Shown piece by piece: positions 37,293 to 45,668 of a stretch of DNA of 64,000 nt; positions within the stretch are counted from its first letter, which is position 1; the number at the start of each line of letters is the position of its first letter. Origin of the DNA: UBA10649 sp963755335 (GTDB lineage: Bacteria; Actinomycetota; Actinomycetes; S36-B12); NCBI GenBank assembly GCA_963755335.1, contig CAVWJW010000002.1, forward strand, positions 682,001 to 746,000, given 5' to 3'. Below the pieces are notes generated by a model, which searched no databases, was not told the origin of the DNA, and was given only the letters and a program-made list of their open reading frames with translations. The position numbers and the translations under genes are program-made.

Positions 37293-37347
37293 GCAGGCAC
37301 ACTCGCCGGATGCTTGAATGACCCCCTAACCCGACGTGAGGAAACCG

Positions 37348-38394
37348 ATGGACGTCCGTGCGTACGCCGCCCTTGCCCCCAAGGCTCCCCTCGAGCCCTA
37401 CGTCATCCAGCGGCGCGAGCTGCGGCCGAACGACGTCCTGATCGAGATCAAGTACTCGGGCATCTGCCACTCCGATATCCACCAGGGGCGTGAGGAGTGG
37501 GGAGGCGCCACCTTCCCCATGGTCCCCGGGCACGAGATCGCCGGCATCGTCACGGCGGTGGGATCCGACGTGACGCTGCACAAGGTCGGCGACCAGGCCG
37601 GCGTCGGATGCTTCGTCGACTCCTGCCGCGAGTGCGACAACTGCCGCATCGGACAGCAGAGCTACTGCCTGACGCACACGGCGTACACCTACAACAACTA
37701 CGAGATGGATCGCGTCACGCCGACCTACGGCGGCTACTCGACACACATCGTCGTCGACGAGAACTACGTGCTGCGCATCCCGGACAGCCTGGGCCTCGAC
37801 GTGGCAGCACCGCTGCTGTGCGCGGGGATCACGCTCTACCAGCCGCTGGCCGAGTGGAAGGCAGGCCCGAACTCCCGCGTCGGCATCGTGGGCCTGGGCG
37901 GCCTCGGGCACATGGGCGTCAAGCTCGCGGCGGCGATGGGAGCGGAGGTCACGCTCATCAGTCACTCGCCGTCGAAGGAGGAGGACGCCCACCGTCTCGG
38001 GGCCACCAACTTCCTGCTGTCCAGCGACCGTGCCGCGATGAAGGCCGCACGCAGCTCGCTCGACCTGATCGTCAACACGGCCAGCGCCATCTCCAAGCTC
38101 GACCCCTACCTGTCGCTGCTGCGCCTCGACGGCACTCTTGTGTCAGTCGGGCTGCCGAGCGAGAACCTGTCGGTGAGCCCGTTCCTGTTCATCGAGCAGC
38201 GGCGTCGGCTGGCCGGCACCAACAACGGGGGCATCCCGCAGACCCAGGAGATGCTCGACTTCTGCGGGGAGCGCGGCCTGGGCAGCGACATCGAGACGAT
38301 CGACATCCAGCAGGTGAACGAGGCGTGGGACCGTGTCGTGGCCAGCGACGTCAAGTACCGATTCGTGATCGACACGGCCTCGCTCGGCGCCTGA
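37348..38394 (+). CDS. Zinc-dependent NAD(P) alcohol dehydrogenase (cinnamyl-alcohol type)
   Basis: 348 residues. Catalytic zinc ligands are in SGICHSDIHQG (Cys) and VPGHEIAG (His-Glu); the structural zinc is held by DSCRECDNCRIGQQSYC, four cysteines. The nucleotide loop is VGIVGLGGLGHMGVKLA. The family (YahK/Adh) reduces aldehydes with NADPH. The start ATG at 37348 has GAGGAA upstream. It ends one base before the convergent YihY gene. Membership in the cyclitol module is plausible by position only. Confidence 0.92.
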   Translation: MDVRAYAALAPKAPLEPYVIQRRELRPNDVLIEIKYSGICHSDIHQGREEWGGATFPMVPGHEIAGIVTAVGSDVTLHKVGDQAGVGCFVDSCRECDNCRIGQQSYCLTHTAYTYNNYEMDRVTPTYGGYSTHIVVDENYVLRIPDSLGLDVAAPLLCAGITLYQPLAEWKAGPNSRVGIVGLGGLGHMGVKLAAAMGAEVTLISHSPSKEEDAHRLGATNFLLSSDRAAMKAARSSLDLIVNTASAISKLDPYLSLLRLDGTLVSVGLPSENLSVSPFLFIEQRRRLAGTNNGGIPQTQEMLDFCGERGLGSDIETIDIQQVNEAWDRVVASDVKYRFVIDTASLGA

Positions 38395-38395
38395 C

Positions 38396-39211
38396 CTACT
38401 CCGGCACCGACGCTGCGGTACGACCCTCACGCCAGGCCACCCACGTCGTGACGACCAGCGGCGCGCACACGTAGATCAGCGCCGCCACGAGCAAGTACGT
38501 GAAGATCGCGAACGTCACGCCGATGGGTCCGTACTGCGCCGCCTGGCTGTCGAGAGTGCGCGGCATGTACACGGTCGCCCACGCGGCCATGCCCAGCCGA
38601 CCCACGCTCGACACCACTGCGGAGGCGACGACCAGGGACGTGGGCGCCACCGGGACGAGCAGCCGCACCGACACGAAGTCAGCCACCAGCCACACGGCGA
38701 CCAGCGCAACGATCGTGATGATCGCCAGGACAACGCCGCTGTCGCGCCGAACGGCGCGCAGGCTGGAGGCCGCCACGAAGAGGGCGAGCTGAAGGACGAT
38801 CCACACGAGGCCACGCCAGTTCTGCGACCGGGGAAGTCGCTCGACCCCGAAGAGGCTGGCGTAGATGCGGGCAAGTCTTCGTGACAGTGAGAACGCTGAC
38901 AGCAGTGACAGCACGATCGCGAACCACGAGATCGCCGCTCCGGGCGAGTGGGAGAAGAGGGCGCGCAGTGCGCCCCGCGCGAGCTCGTCGAGGCCGAACC
39001 TGTCTCCGATGGAGTTGGCGATGACCTCGCTGCTGTCCGTGGAGAAGATCGACACGATGACGATGATCAGCGGCAGCAGCGCCACGAACGCCTGCGCGGC
39101 GAGGCCGAAGGAACGGTCAAGAAGTTCGAGCTCGAAGAACCGCTTGACGAGTGCGGCCGGATACGAGGCGAGCAGCCACTCCCGAACATCCGCCCGCTGG
39201 AGCCTAGCCAC
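38396..39211 (-). CDS. YihY/BrkB family inner-membrane protein
   Basis: 271 residues, about six helices, with the family blocks FGLAAQAFVALLPLIIVIVSIF and the C-terminal YGPIGVTFAIFTYLLVAALIYV. The family was once called ribonuclease BN by mistake; its function is still unsettled, possibly envelope related. It begins 8 bases inside the preceding dimethylargininase-like gene, so it is the last gene of a CrtO-like / DDAH-like / YihY operon. Convergent with the alcohol dehydrogenase. Confidence 0.88.
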   Translation of the reverse strand: MARLQRADVREWLLASYPAALVKRFFELELLDRSFGLAAQAFVALLPLIIVIVSIFSTDSSEVIANSIGDRFGLDELARGALRALFSHSPGAAISWFAIVLSLLSAFSLSRRLARIYASLFGVERLPRSQNWRGLVWIVLQLALFVAASSLRAVRRDSGVVLAIITIVALVAVWLVADFVSVRLLVPVAPTSLVVASAVVSSVGRLGMAAWATVYMPRTLDSQAAQYGPIGVTFAIFTYLLVAALIYVCAPLVVTTWVAWREGRTAASVPE

Positions 39212-40073
39212 GCAGGATGGGGCGGGTCAGGCAGGTGGGGCCGCCCTCTCCCTTGTTGATCTCGCTCGCCTCGTACGTGTGCACCTCCACGCCGTGGTCG
39301 CGCAGCGCCTTCGCCGTCGCGTCATTCCCTGCGGCGATGACGACGACGCCGGGCGCGACCGCGAGCACATTGCAGCCCAGCGACTCGTAGTCCTCCTCCG
39401 GGCACGTTGATGCGCTCGATGCCGCGTTCCTGGAGCGCCTGCAGCAGCGCCACCGGCGCGAGTCGTTCGTAGACGACGGCCAGATCGCTCGCGGACGGGC
39501 GAGACCACCGACATCAGGTGCAGGCAGAACTCCGGCCCGAGATCGTGCGGCATGTCGAACGCACTCGACGCGGATGCCGCTGGGCTCGAGGATCGCCCGG
39601 ATCTGGTCGATGCCGGCCCGATTGGTGCGATAGGTGCGTCCGATCGCCAGCGTGGAGTCGTCGAGCCAGAACATGTCGCCGCCGTCGGCCGTTGCCGGCG
39701 CGCGCAGCCGGCCGATGACCGGGACGCCGAGGTCCTCGAGCTGGGTTGCCAGCAGTGGCGGCTCGCCCTGGCGCACGACCTTGGCGCCTCGCAGTTCGAT
39801 GACACCCGTGCCCACGACGAAGGCCGGGTCATATACGAAGCAGGCGTCCGGCATGTCGTCCGCCGGCGGGAGCACCTCCACGGAGCAGCCCAGGCGCGTC
39901 AGCAGAGCCACGAACTGAGCGTGCTGGTCGGCGAGCCGGTCGAGGTCGAGCGGCTGCGCCCAGTGGGCAACGGCATAGTCCCCCCGCAGCGACGGAGGAC
40001 GCACGGCAACGCGACGCAGCCGGCCCACCATGGAGGTGACGCCGAAGGCGAGAGCGTCCGAGGTCGTGGTCAT
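39204..40073 (-). CDS. Dimethylargininase / amidinotransferase family protein (frameshifted)
   Basis: 290 residues if repaired. The guanidine-group hydrolase fold is shown by MPDACFVYDPAFVVGTGVIEL, GRLRAPATADGGDMFWLDD, IGRTYRTNRAGIDQIRAIL, then in a second frame FDMPHDLGPEFCLHLMSVVSP (catalytic His), in a third frame SDLAVVYERLAPVALLQALQ, and back in the first ESLGCNVLAVAPGVVV (catalytic Cys region). Breaks are near 39545, 39498 and 39405 and sum to zero. Likely substrate: dimethylarginine or arginine. Start ATG 40073 overlaps the upstream stop (ATGA). Confidence 0.78.
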   Translation of the reverse strand: MTTTSDALAFGVTSMVGRLRRVAVRPPSLRGDYAVAHWAQPLDLDRLADQHAQFVALLTRLGCSVEVLPPADDMPDACFVYDPAFVVGTGVIELRGAKVVRQGEPPLLATQLEDLGVPVIGRLRAPATADGGDMFWLDDSTLAIGRTYRTNRAGIDQIRAILEPSGIRVECVRHAARSRAGVLPAPDVGGLARPRAIWPSSTNDSRRWRCCRRSRNAASSASTCPEEDYESLGCNVLAVAPGVVVIAAGNDATAKALRDHGVEVHTYEASEINKGEGGPTCLTRPILRG

Positions 40074-40564
40074 GGTGCGTCCTTCCGACGGTCCTGGGTC
40101 CGCTCGACGATGGCCAGCAGCCTTCGTCGATTGTTCCGCAGGATGAGGATGAATGGGAGGTTGCCGAGCGTGACCCCGACGAGGAAGAAGAGTGCCACTG
40201 CCCAGGGATTGAAGGCGAACAGCGGGAGGCAGGTCGCGATCGACGCCCAGTGCACCCACTCCCCGCGCCTGACCTCGCCAAGATAGCCAACGAGGTCCGC
40301 TCGGGACTGGCCCGGGAGCTCAGCCTTGCTCTGACCGCCGAACGTCTCGCCGAGTTCGGGAAGTCGCTTCGCCAGCGCCGGTACGCCCAGCCGCCGGTAG
40401 AAGGTGCGCGTCTCCCAGGGCATGAGGTGCAGCGGGAACGGGTCGCGCGTGAACCAGCGCTCCGGGCAGCGCGGCGCGAGGGCGCCGATCCCGATGGAGA
40501 GGCCGACGATGACGGCGATGTCGGCGACGACGAGCACCACCAGCCCGCCCATCGTCACCGCCAC
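40070..40564 (-). CDS. CrtO-like membrane acyltransferase domain protein
   Basis: 164 residues. Two N-terminal-side helices (GLVVLVVADIAVIVGLSIGI) and two later ones (WASIATCLPLFAFNPWAVAL, FFLVGVTLGNLPFILIL) flank the segment WFTRDPFPLHLMPWETRTFY. That segment resembles the glycosyl-diaponeurosporenoate acyltransferase (CrtO) family of Gram-positive bacteria. No carotenoid genes are nearby, so a lipid acyl transfer role is only suggested. The start may be GTG 40564 or ATG 40552. Translationally coupled to the DDAH-like gene. Confidence 0.6.
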   Translation of the reverse strand: MAVTMGGLVVLVVADIAVIVGLSIGIGALAPRCPERWFTRDPFPLHLMPWETRTFYRRLGVPALAKRLPELGETFGGQSKAELPGQSRADLVGYLGEVRRGEWVHWASIATCLPLFAFNPWAVALFFLVGVTLGNLPFILILRNNRRRLLAIVERTQDRRKDAP

Positions 40565-40646
40565 TCACCGATCGCGGCGAGGGAGGGAACCGTCGTCGCA
40601 GGCTGACGCCTGCGACTCCTCCCAAATCGAGAGCACGCCGCTGACG

Positions 40647-40731
40647 CGGCGAGGGAGGGATTTGAACCCCCGGAGAGTTTCCCCTCGGGCGCTTTCAAGG
40701 CGCCTGCAATCGGCCGCTCTGCCACCTCGCC
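40647..40731 (-). tRNA. tRNA-Ser (anticodon TGA)
   Basis: Acceptor stem GGCGAGG/CCTCGCC with discriminator G. The anticodon stem GGCGC/GCGCC encloses CTTGAAA, giving TGA. It has a long variable arm and T arm GGGGGTTCAAATCCCTC. CCA is not encoded. Reads UCN (mainly UCA) codons. Confidence 0.96.
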
Positions 40732-40750
40732 TGAGTGCACAACCGTAGTG

Positions 40751-41896
40751 TCATGTGGCCGTCGGCGTCGCGCTCGGGTACGGCACGTCGATGAAGTGCA
40801 CATCGATGCCGGTGACCGCGATCAGCGACCACGAACTCTGGTCGTCGCCGGTCAGTCGGTAGGCCGGCAGGATCAGCAGATCGCCGTCCGGCTGCCAGAA
40901 CTCCGCGAGTCCCAAGTCCGCCGCGGTCACCACCACATCCGCCATGGGCACCCGCAGCGCGGGCCGCCTCGACGCGTTCAACGTCGCCGCCGCAGACGCC
41001 GACGGCGTGGCGTTCGTCGGCAGTCCGCCGCCGTCCACCGGAGTGGGCCCCAAGGCTGACCACGTGGGCAGCGCAGCCCGGCGCACTGCCGTCGCCGCAC
41101 CGACGACCGGGTAGCCGGGGATCTCGACGAGACCGGCAGCGAATCCCGACGCGTTCACGATGGCGCCGTCCTTGCCGACGTCCACGACCCACGAGAGCTG
41201 GGTGCGCGCACCCTTGACGGTCTGCCATGCGGTGACCCGGGTCAAGCCGGCGAACCTGTCGACCTGCCAGTCGATCGATCCGACGTCGACGCCCAGCCCG
41301 CCGAGCAGCGAGGTGGCCACGTCGCGGGCCACCTTCGGCGGAACCGAGGCGCCCTGGGCTGAGACATCGGCGGCGGTCTTGTCCGCGAACTCCCAGGTGA
41401 GCAGCGGGTCATCGTGGACCGTCACACTCGAGGACGTCGCATCCGACGGCTCACCCACCTGCCATCCGCTAGAGGTCTCGCCAACGTCGCCGGCGACTCC
41501 GAACGCGTCCGCGAGCGTGCGCGCCAGGGTTGCGCCATCGACCTGCCCACGCGTGAGGCGATAGCCCGAGGCAACACCCGCGGCGTCGGCGAGGCCCTCG
41601 GCAGGCGAGAACACCGCCGGTATCCGCGCACCGACGCTGACCTGAAGTCCGGGGCGGGTCGGAGCGGCCGACGGCAGGACGCCGCTGACCGGCAGCGTGC
41701 TCGCGGCCGGCGACTCCTCGACCACGGGCCCGGCTGCGACGACGATCGCAGGACCTGGAGCGGTGGACCGGCCGATCAGGAAGCCAGCACCGACAGCAAC
41801 GACGAGTGCGACCACTGCCGCGACGCCGAGGACCCACGAGCGACGGGATCGCCGAGCGGGCGCGTCGTCGTCTGACGACCCCTGCCCCATCGTCAC
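40751..41896 (-). CDS. Membrane-anchored extracytoplasmic protein of unknown function
   Basis: About 381 residues. A short charged N-terminus (ARRSRRSW) precedes one helix, VLGVAAVVALVVAVGAGFLIG, so most of the protein is outside. The outer part has repeated beta-rich segments (DVGSIDWQVDRFAGLTRVTAW, TQLSWVVDVGKDGAIVNASG), reminiscent of a two-lobed all-beta or PepSY-like fold, and a Pro/Thr-rich linker. No catalytic motif is visible. The GTG at 41896 has GGGAGG 5 bases upstream; ATG 41890 is the alternative. It diverges from a nucleosidase gene with a 33-base gap. Confidence 0.6.
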   Translation of the reverse strand: MTMGQGSSDDDAPARRSRRSWVLGVAAVVALVVAVGAGFLIGRSTAPGPAIVVAAGPVVEESPAASTLPVSGVLPSAAPTRPGLQVSVGARIPAVFSPAEGLADAAGVASGYRLTRGQVDGATLARTLADAFGVAGDVGETSSGWQVGEPSDATSSSVTVHDDPLLTWEFADKTAADVSAQGASVPPKVARDVATSLLGGLGVDVGSIDWQVDRFAGLTRVTAWQTVKGARTQLSWVVDVGKDGAIVNASGFAAGLVEIPGYPVVGAATAVRRAALPTWSALGPTPVDGGGLPTNATPSASAAATLNASRRPALRVPMADVVVTAADLGLAEFWQPDGDLLILPAYRLTGDDQSSWSLIAVTGIDVHFIDVPYPSATPTAT

Positions 41897-41916
41897 CCGT
41901 GCCTCCCGCAATTGGC

Positions 41917-41922
41917 TACCTT
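41917..41922 (+). promoter_or_regulatory. Putative -10 element for leaderless nucleosidase mRNA
   Basis: TACCTT (TANNNT) ends 7 bases before the ATG at 41930 in a 33-base divergent gap with no ribosome site. Confidence 0.35.
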
Positions 41923-41929
41923 GGCAAGT

Positions 41930-42505
41930 ATGCGACTCCATCGAACCATCACGCCGGATCGGCCGTTGCTGGTCGTCGCCCTGGAGGAGGAAGCCGCCCA
42001 CATCCACGCGAGCGACCTGCCGGTGCTGGTGACCGGAGTCGGCAAGGTCAACGCGGCGGTGGCCGTGTCGACCATCCTCGGCGAGCACTCGCCGAGCCGA
42101 GTGGTCAACCTCGGAACCGCAGGTGCGCTTCGGGACGGACTGGCGGGCACGTACGTCATCCGCAGCGTCATCCAGCACGACCTCGACGACGCGATGCTGT
42201 TCCGTCTCACCGGCCTGCATGTCAGCGAACCCATCGACGTGGCCGATGACGGCCTCACGCTGGCCACCGGCGACACCTTCGTCACCGACGCGGTCGTGCG
42301 CGACCGCCTCGCCCGGTCGGCAGACCTCGTCGACATGGAGGGATACGCCGTGGCTCGGGCCGCGCGGGTCGCCGGCGTGCCGGTGACCGTCGTGAAGGAG
42401 GTCAGCGACGCTGCCGACGACGCGGCGGGTCGCACCTGGAACGACTCAGTCGACATCTGCGCCGAGCGGCTTGGCGCCTGGGTGCGCGGAAACCTACTCG
42501 GCTGA
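41930..42505 (+). CDS. Nucleosidase (MTA/SAH nucleosidase-like, PNP_UDP family)
   Basis: 191 residues. The N-terminal LLVVALEEEAAHI matches the catalytic Glu region of MTA/SAH nucleosidases. VLVTGVGKVNAAVAVSTIL, VVNLGTAGALRDGLAGTYV and ADLVDMEGYAVARAA (purine- and ribose-binding, Met-Glu) follow, then VKEVSDAADDAA with the catalytic Asp. It is shorter than MtnN (about 230), as in actinobacterial nucleosidases that cleave adenosylhomocysteine or futalosine-like compounds. Exact substrate uncertain. Its end overlaps the convergent flippase gene by 12 bases. Confidence 0.8.
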   Translation: MRLHRTITPDRPLLVVALEEEAAHIHASDLPVLVTGVGKVNAAVAVSTILGEHSPSRVVNLGTAGALRDGLAGTYVIRSVIQHDLDDAMLFRLTGLHVSEPIDVADDGLTLATGDTFVTDAVVRDRLARSADLVDMEGYAVARAARVAGVPVTVVKEVSDAADDAAGRTWNDSVDICAERLGAWVRGNLLG

Positions 42506-43723
42506 CTCGACCGGGATCGGCATGTTCGGCGCGCTGCGGCGGTCCATGAACAGGCCCACGGCCGTCAGAACGAGTGAGACGGCGACAACGGTCGTGACGA
42601 TCTCCGCGACCGACGAGTGGCGCCATCCGGCAACGGCAACCACGAGCACGACGAGAGCCACCCACACCGCCAGCACGGCCTTCTTGTCCTGAGTCGCCAG
42701 TCGTGCGTAGAGCAGCACCTGCACGAGGGCGAATGCGGAGCCCTCGAGGGCGAACAGCCAGGCCTCCGAGCCCAGATCGCTGTACTGAGCGCCGCCGAGA
42801 ACGCGCATCACGAAGCTGCCGAACAGGAAGCTGAACCCGGTGACGACCAGCCCGACGCAGGCCGTCAGGCCCGGTGGCGAGGAGGACCGCACGTCGGTTG
42901 TTGCCCGAGGTCATCTTCGGGAACAGGACGATGATGATGGCGTTCGGCAGGAAGAAGGCGATCTTGGCGAGCAGGACGCCGACGGAGTACTCGCCGGACT
43001 GGTCCTCGGTCAGGAAGATGCGGGCCAGCAGGACGTCGACGTTGGTCAGGGTGAAGAGCACGAACAGCGCGTGCACGACGTGGATGAACTCGTTGCGCGA
43101 CGTCACCTGACAGCTTCAGCCCCCACGTCCGCGGGCAGATCATCTGGTAGGCGATCACCGCACCGACGGCGCAGCCGACCAGCACGCCGATGCCGACACC
43201 CTCGACGTTGCGGAGGACGAGGACGCCGACGATGCCACCGACCGCACGCCCGAGCTGCACCACGATGAAGGCCCACGAGAACCGGACGTGCTCCTCGCGC
43301 CCCTGCGCGATGCCCAGGGCGGCCGAGCTGACGACGGTGAAGCCGAGCGAGGCGATGCCGGTGGCCACCGCGATCACGGGGATCGAGAAGAGCTGACCGA
43401 ACGGCCACGCCACGACGATGCCCGCCGCCACGATCGTGGAGCCGACCACCACGGAGAGGCGGATCGCCTCTCCCTCGATCTCGGCTCGGTCTGCCGGTGG
43501 CCACGGCGACGCGACGCGCGGTGAGCGCCTGCGTCGCCAACGCCACCGTCGAGATGATGACGAGGAGTCCGAGAAGCGCACCGAGGGCACCGAACTGAGC
43601 GGGGGTCAGCGCGCGTGCGGCCACCATGCTCAGCAGGTAGGCGGCGCCGTTGCCGACGAGGGTCGCGACGCCGACGAGGATCAATCCCTTGGCCAGCACG
43701 GCCCGGGTTTGCGGCTCGCTCAC
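42494..43723 (-). CDS. Polysaccharide flippase-like membrane protein (frameshifted)
   Basis: About 410 residues with 12 or more helices in the MOP/Wzx superfamily. The N-terminus KGLILVGVATLVGNGAAYLL and ALTPAQFGALGALLGLLVII is the typical A-R-x-L-x-P-x-x-F-G start. After an indel near 43500, GSTIVAAGIVVAWPFGQLF and YQMICPRTWGLKLS follow. After one near 43110, LTNVDVLLARIFLTEDQSGEYSVG, then LLAKIAFFLPNAI, a conserved V-D-x-x-x-A/Y-S-x-G block. After one near 42890, the C-terminal helices. It may flip lipid-linked sugars. Net length is 3n. Confidence 0.75.
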
Positions 43724-43753
43724 GACGCGCCACCCTACTGACTCACGCGACGC

Positions 43754-43812
43754 GTACCCGGATCGTCGCGCCCAACCGCGCTGATCGGCGGGCGGCGCGA
43801 CGTGTCGGGTAC
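43754..43812. terminator. Interrupted stem-loop downstream of the TrpB2 gene
   Basis: Outer stem GTACCCG/CGGGTAC and inner stem GTCGCGCC/GGCGCGAC are separated by a 4x4 internal loop, with a 21-base apical loop. It lies 16 bases beyond the TrpB2 stop and before the flippase gene, so it probably ends the TrpB2 transcript. Confidence 0.5.
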
Positions 43813-43828
43813 TGCTCGGCGGGAGGAG

Positions 43829-45205
43829 TTAGCCGACGACCTGAGGCAAGGTCGCCAGCGCCTCGGCGAATCGTGCGTCCGAGACCTCCTCGTCGACCAT
43901 GTTGCCGTTGAGGTAGCTGTCGTACGCGGCGAGGTCGAAGTGGCCGTGACCGCAGAGCGCCGTGAGGATGACCGTCTCCTCGCCCGTCTCCTTGGCCTTC
44001 AGCGCCTCCCGTACCGCAATGGCCAGAGCGTGCGTCGGCTCGGGCGCCGGCACGATGCCCTCGGTGCGCGCGAACTGGATGGCCGCGGCGAAGCACTCGG
44101 TCTGGGGAACCGCCACGGCATCCATCAGACCGAGCTCGTACAGGTGGGAGATCAGCGGCGACATGCCGTGGTAGCGCAGTCCACCGGCATGGATCGGATC
44201 GGGGATGAAGTCGTGGCCCGAGCGTGTGCATCTTCATCAAGCGGCGTCATGCCCGCGGTGTCGCCGAAGTCGTAGGCGTAGACGCCCTTCGTCAGCGACG
44301 GGCACGACGCCGGCTCGACGGCGAGGATGCGCGGGTTGATCTTGCCGGCCATCTTCTCCTTCAGGAAGGGGAAGGACAGGCCGGCGAAGTTCGAGCCGCC
44401 GCCCGTGCAGCCCACGATGAGGGTCGGGGTGTCGCCCGCCATCTCCATCTGGAGCATGGCCTCCTGACCGATGATCGTCTGGTGCAGCAGCACGTGGTTC
44501 AGCACCGAGCCGAGCGCGTAGCGGGTGTTCGGGATCCTTCGCCGCGACCTCGACGGCCTCGGAGATCGCGATGCCCAGGGATCCTGACCAGTTCTTCGGG
44601 TCGGCGGCGAGGGCGCGGCCGATGTCGGTGAGGTCCGACGGCGACCGGTGCACGCGCGCACCGAAGGTCTCGATCATCAGGCGGCGGTACGGCTTCGTGT
44701 CGTAGGACGCCCCGACCTGCCACACCTCGCAGTCGATCCCGTACAGCGCGCACGCGAACGAGAGGGCCGTTCCCCACTGCCCCGCACCGGTCTCGGTGGT
44801 GAGCTTGGTCGTGCCTTCCTTCTTGTTGTAGTACGCCTGCGGCACGGAGGTGTTGGTCTTGTGGGAGCCGGCCGGCGAGACGCCCTCGTACTTGTAGTAG
44901 ATGCGCGCCGGCGTGCCGAGCGCCTTCTCGAGGCGGTGGGCGCGGAACAGCGGGGACGGACGCCATTGCCGATAGACGTCCAGGACGCCGCCCGGGATAT
45001 CGATGTACCGCTCGGTGGAGACCTCTTGGAGGATCAGGTCCATCGGGAAGAGCGGGGTCAGGTCGTCCGGCCCGACCGGGTCCATCCGGCCGGGGTGCAG
45101 CGGCGGCGGCGGCGGCACGGGCAGGTCGGCCATGATGTTGTACCAGGTCGTCGGCATCTGGTCTTCGGTGAGCGTGTACTTGTGCTGACGGATGGTGTCA
45201 TCCAT
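43829..45205 (-). CDS. trpB: TrpB-like PLP-dependent enzyme, TrpB2 type (frameshifted)
   Basis: About 458 residues after repair. The N-terminal extension (WYNIMADLPVPPPPPLHPG, VGPDDLTPLFPMDLI) identifies the longer TrpB2 class, not the TrpA-partnered TrpB1. The PLP lysine is in SPAGSHKTNTSV. Indels lie near 44530 (before NTRYALGSVLNHVLLHQT) and 44225 (before GHDFIPDPIHAGGLRYHGM). The phosphate-binding loop VGCTGGGSNFAGL is intact. It should make tryptophan from indole and serine, or use related substrates. Start ATG 45205 with GGGAGGATC upstream. No trpA is adjacent, as usual for this class. Confidence 0.9.
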
Positions 45206-45294
45206 GTCCGATCCTCCCGGGTCTCTGGTCGCCTGTGGACGGTAGCGCCGGTCGACAATGCTCGGCAGGCGTTTCCGGAAGGAAGGATCTCCTG

Positions 45295-45322
45295 TTACTG
45301 ATGTGACTTAAGTGGCTAGTGT
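45295..45322 (+). promoter_or_regulatory. Putative promoter of the NlpC/P60 gene
   Basis: TTACTG (45295-45300), a 16-base spacer and TAGTGT (45317-45322). Transcription from here would give a leader of about 340 bases that includes the c-di-AMP riboswitch. Between 45336 and about 45505 I see no gene or clear structure. Confidence 0.45.
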
Positions 45323-45335
45323 GACGATCTGTGAC
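45302..45335. promoter_or_regulatory. Three TGTGAC direct repeats at the NlpC/P60 promoter
   Basis: TGTGAC occurs at 45302-45307, 45320-45325 and 45330-45335, the last two exactly 10 bases apart. Read on the other strand this is GTCACA, which resembles the repeated half-site reported for MtrA, a regulator of cell-wall hydrolases in actinobacteria. It also resembles a CRP half-site. Assignment is inferred. Confidence 0.4.
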
Positions 45336-45504
45336 GGATCTCTCATGGGCCTCAGGCCCGCGTCCGGTTACCGGAAGCGGACAGTCCGCGCTCAGGAACC
45401 TCTGCTTACCGTCGAGTCGCTGATGACCAAGGCACGGAGACCACCGCGCCGCATCAGCCCGCCGAATCGGCCGCGCTGCCGGGCTCACTCCCCCTCGGGG
45501 ACCA

Positions 45505-45651
45505 GCCCTGTGACGCCATTCGTACCGGGGACCCAACCGGGTCAGTGCCTGGCACTGACCCATGGGGCGAATCAGACGTTGCAGGCCTTCGGGCCGCGGC
45601 CGACGTAGGGCGACCTTCACGCCCGAGCCCGTCAGCTCACCTGGGAGGCGG
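45505..45651 (+). ncRNA. c-di-AMP riboswitch (ydaO/yuaA type)
   Basis: The conserved pieces occur in the right order: CGGGGACCCAACCGGGT, a hairpin GTCAGTGCC..GGCACTGAC (45541-45559), then ATGGGGCGAATC, AGGGCGACCTTCACGCCCGAG and finally CCGTCAGCTCACCTGGGAGG. These match the actinobacterial form of the ydaO riboswitch found before rpf and NlpC/P60 genes. Binding of c-di-AMP usually shuts the gene off. The element ends 18 bases before the start codon. Limits are approximate. Confidence 0.9.
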
Positions 45652-45668
45652 CCAACGAAGGAGCAGTA

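Noticed and set aside
41893..42456. Minus-strand open frame opposite the nucleosidase gene
   Set aside because: The nucleosidase on the plus strand has intact motifs; the reverse frame is Ser/Arg-rich shadow.
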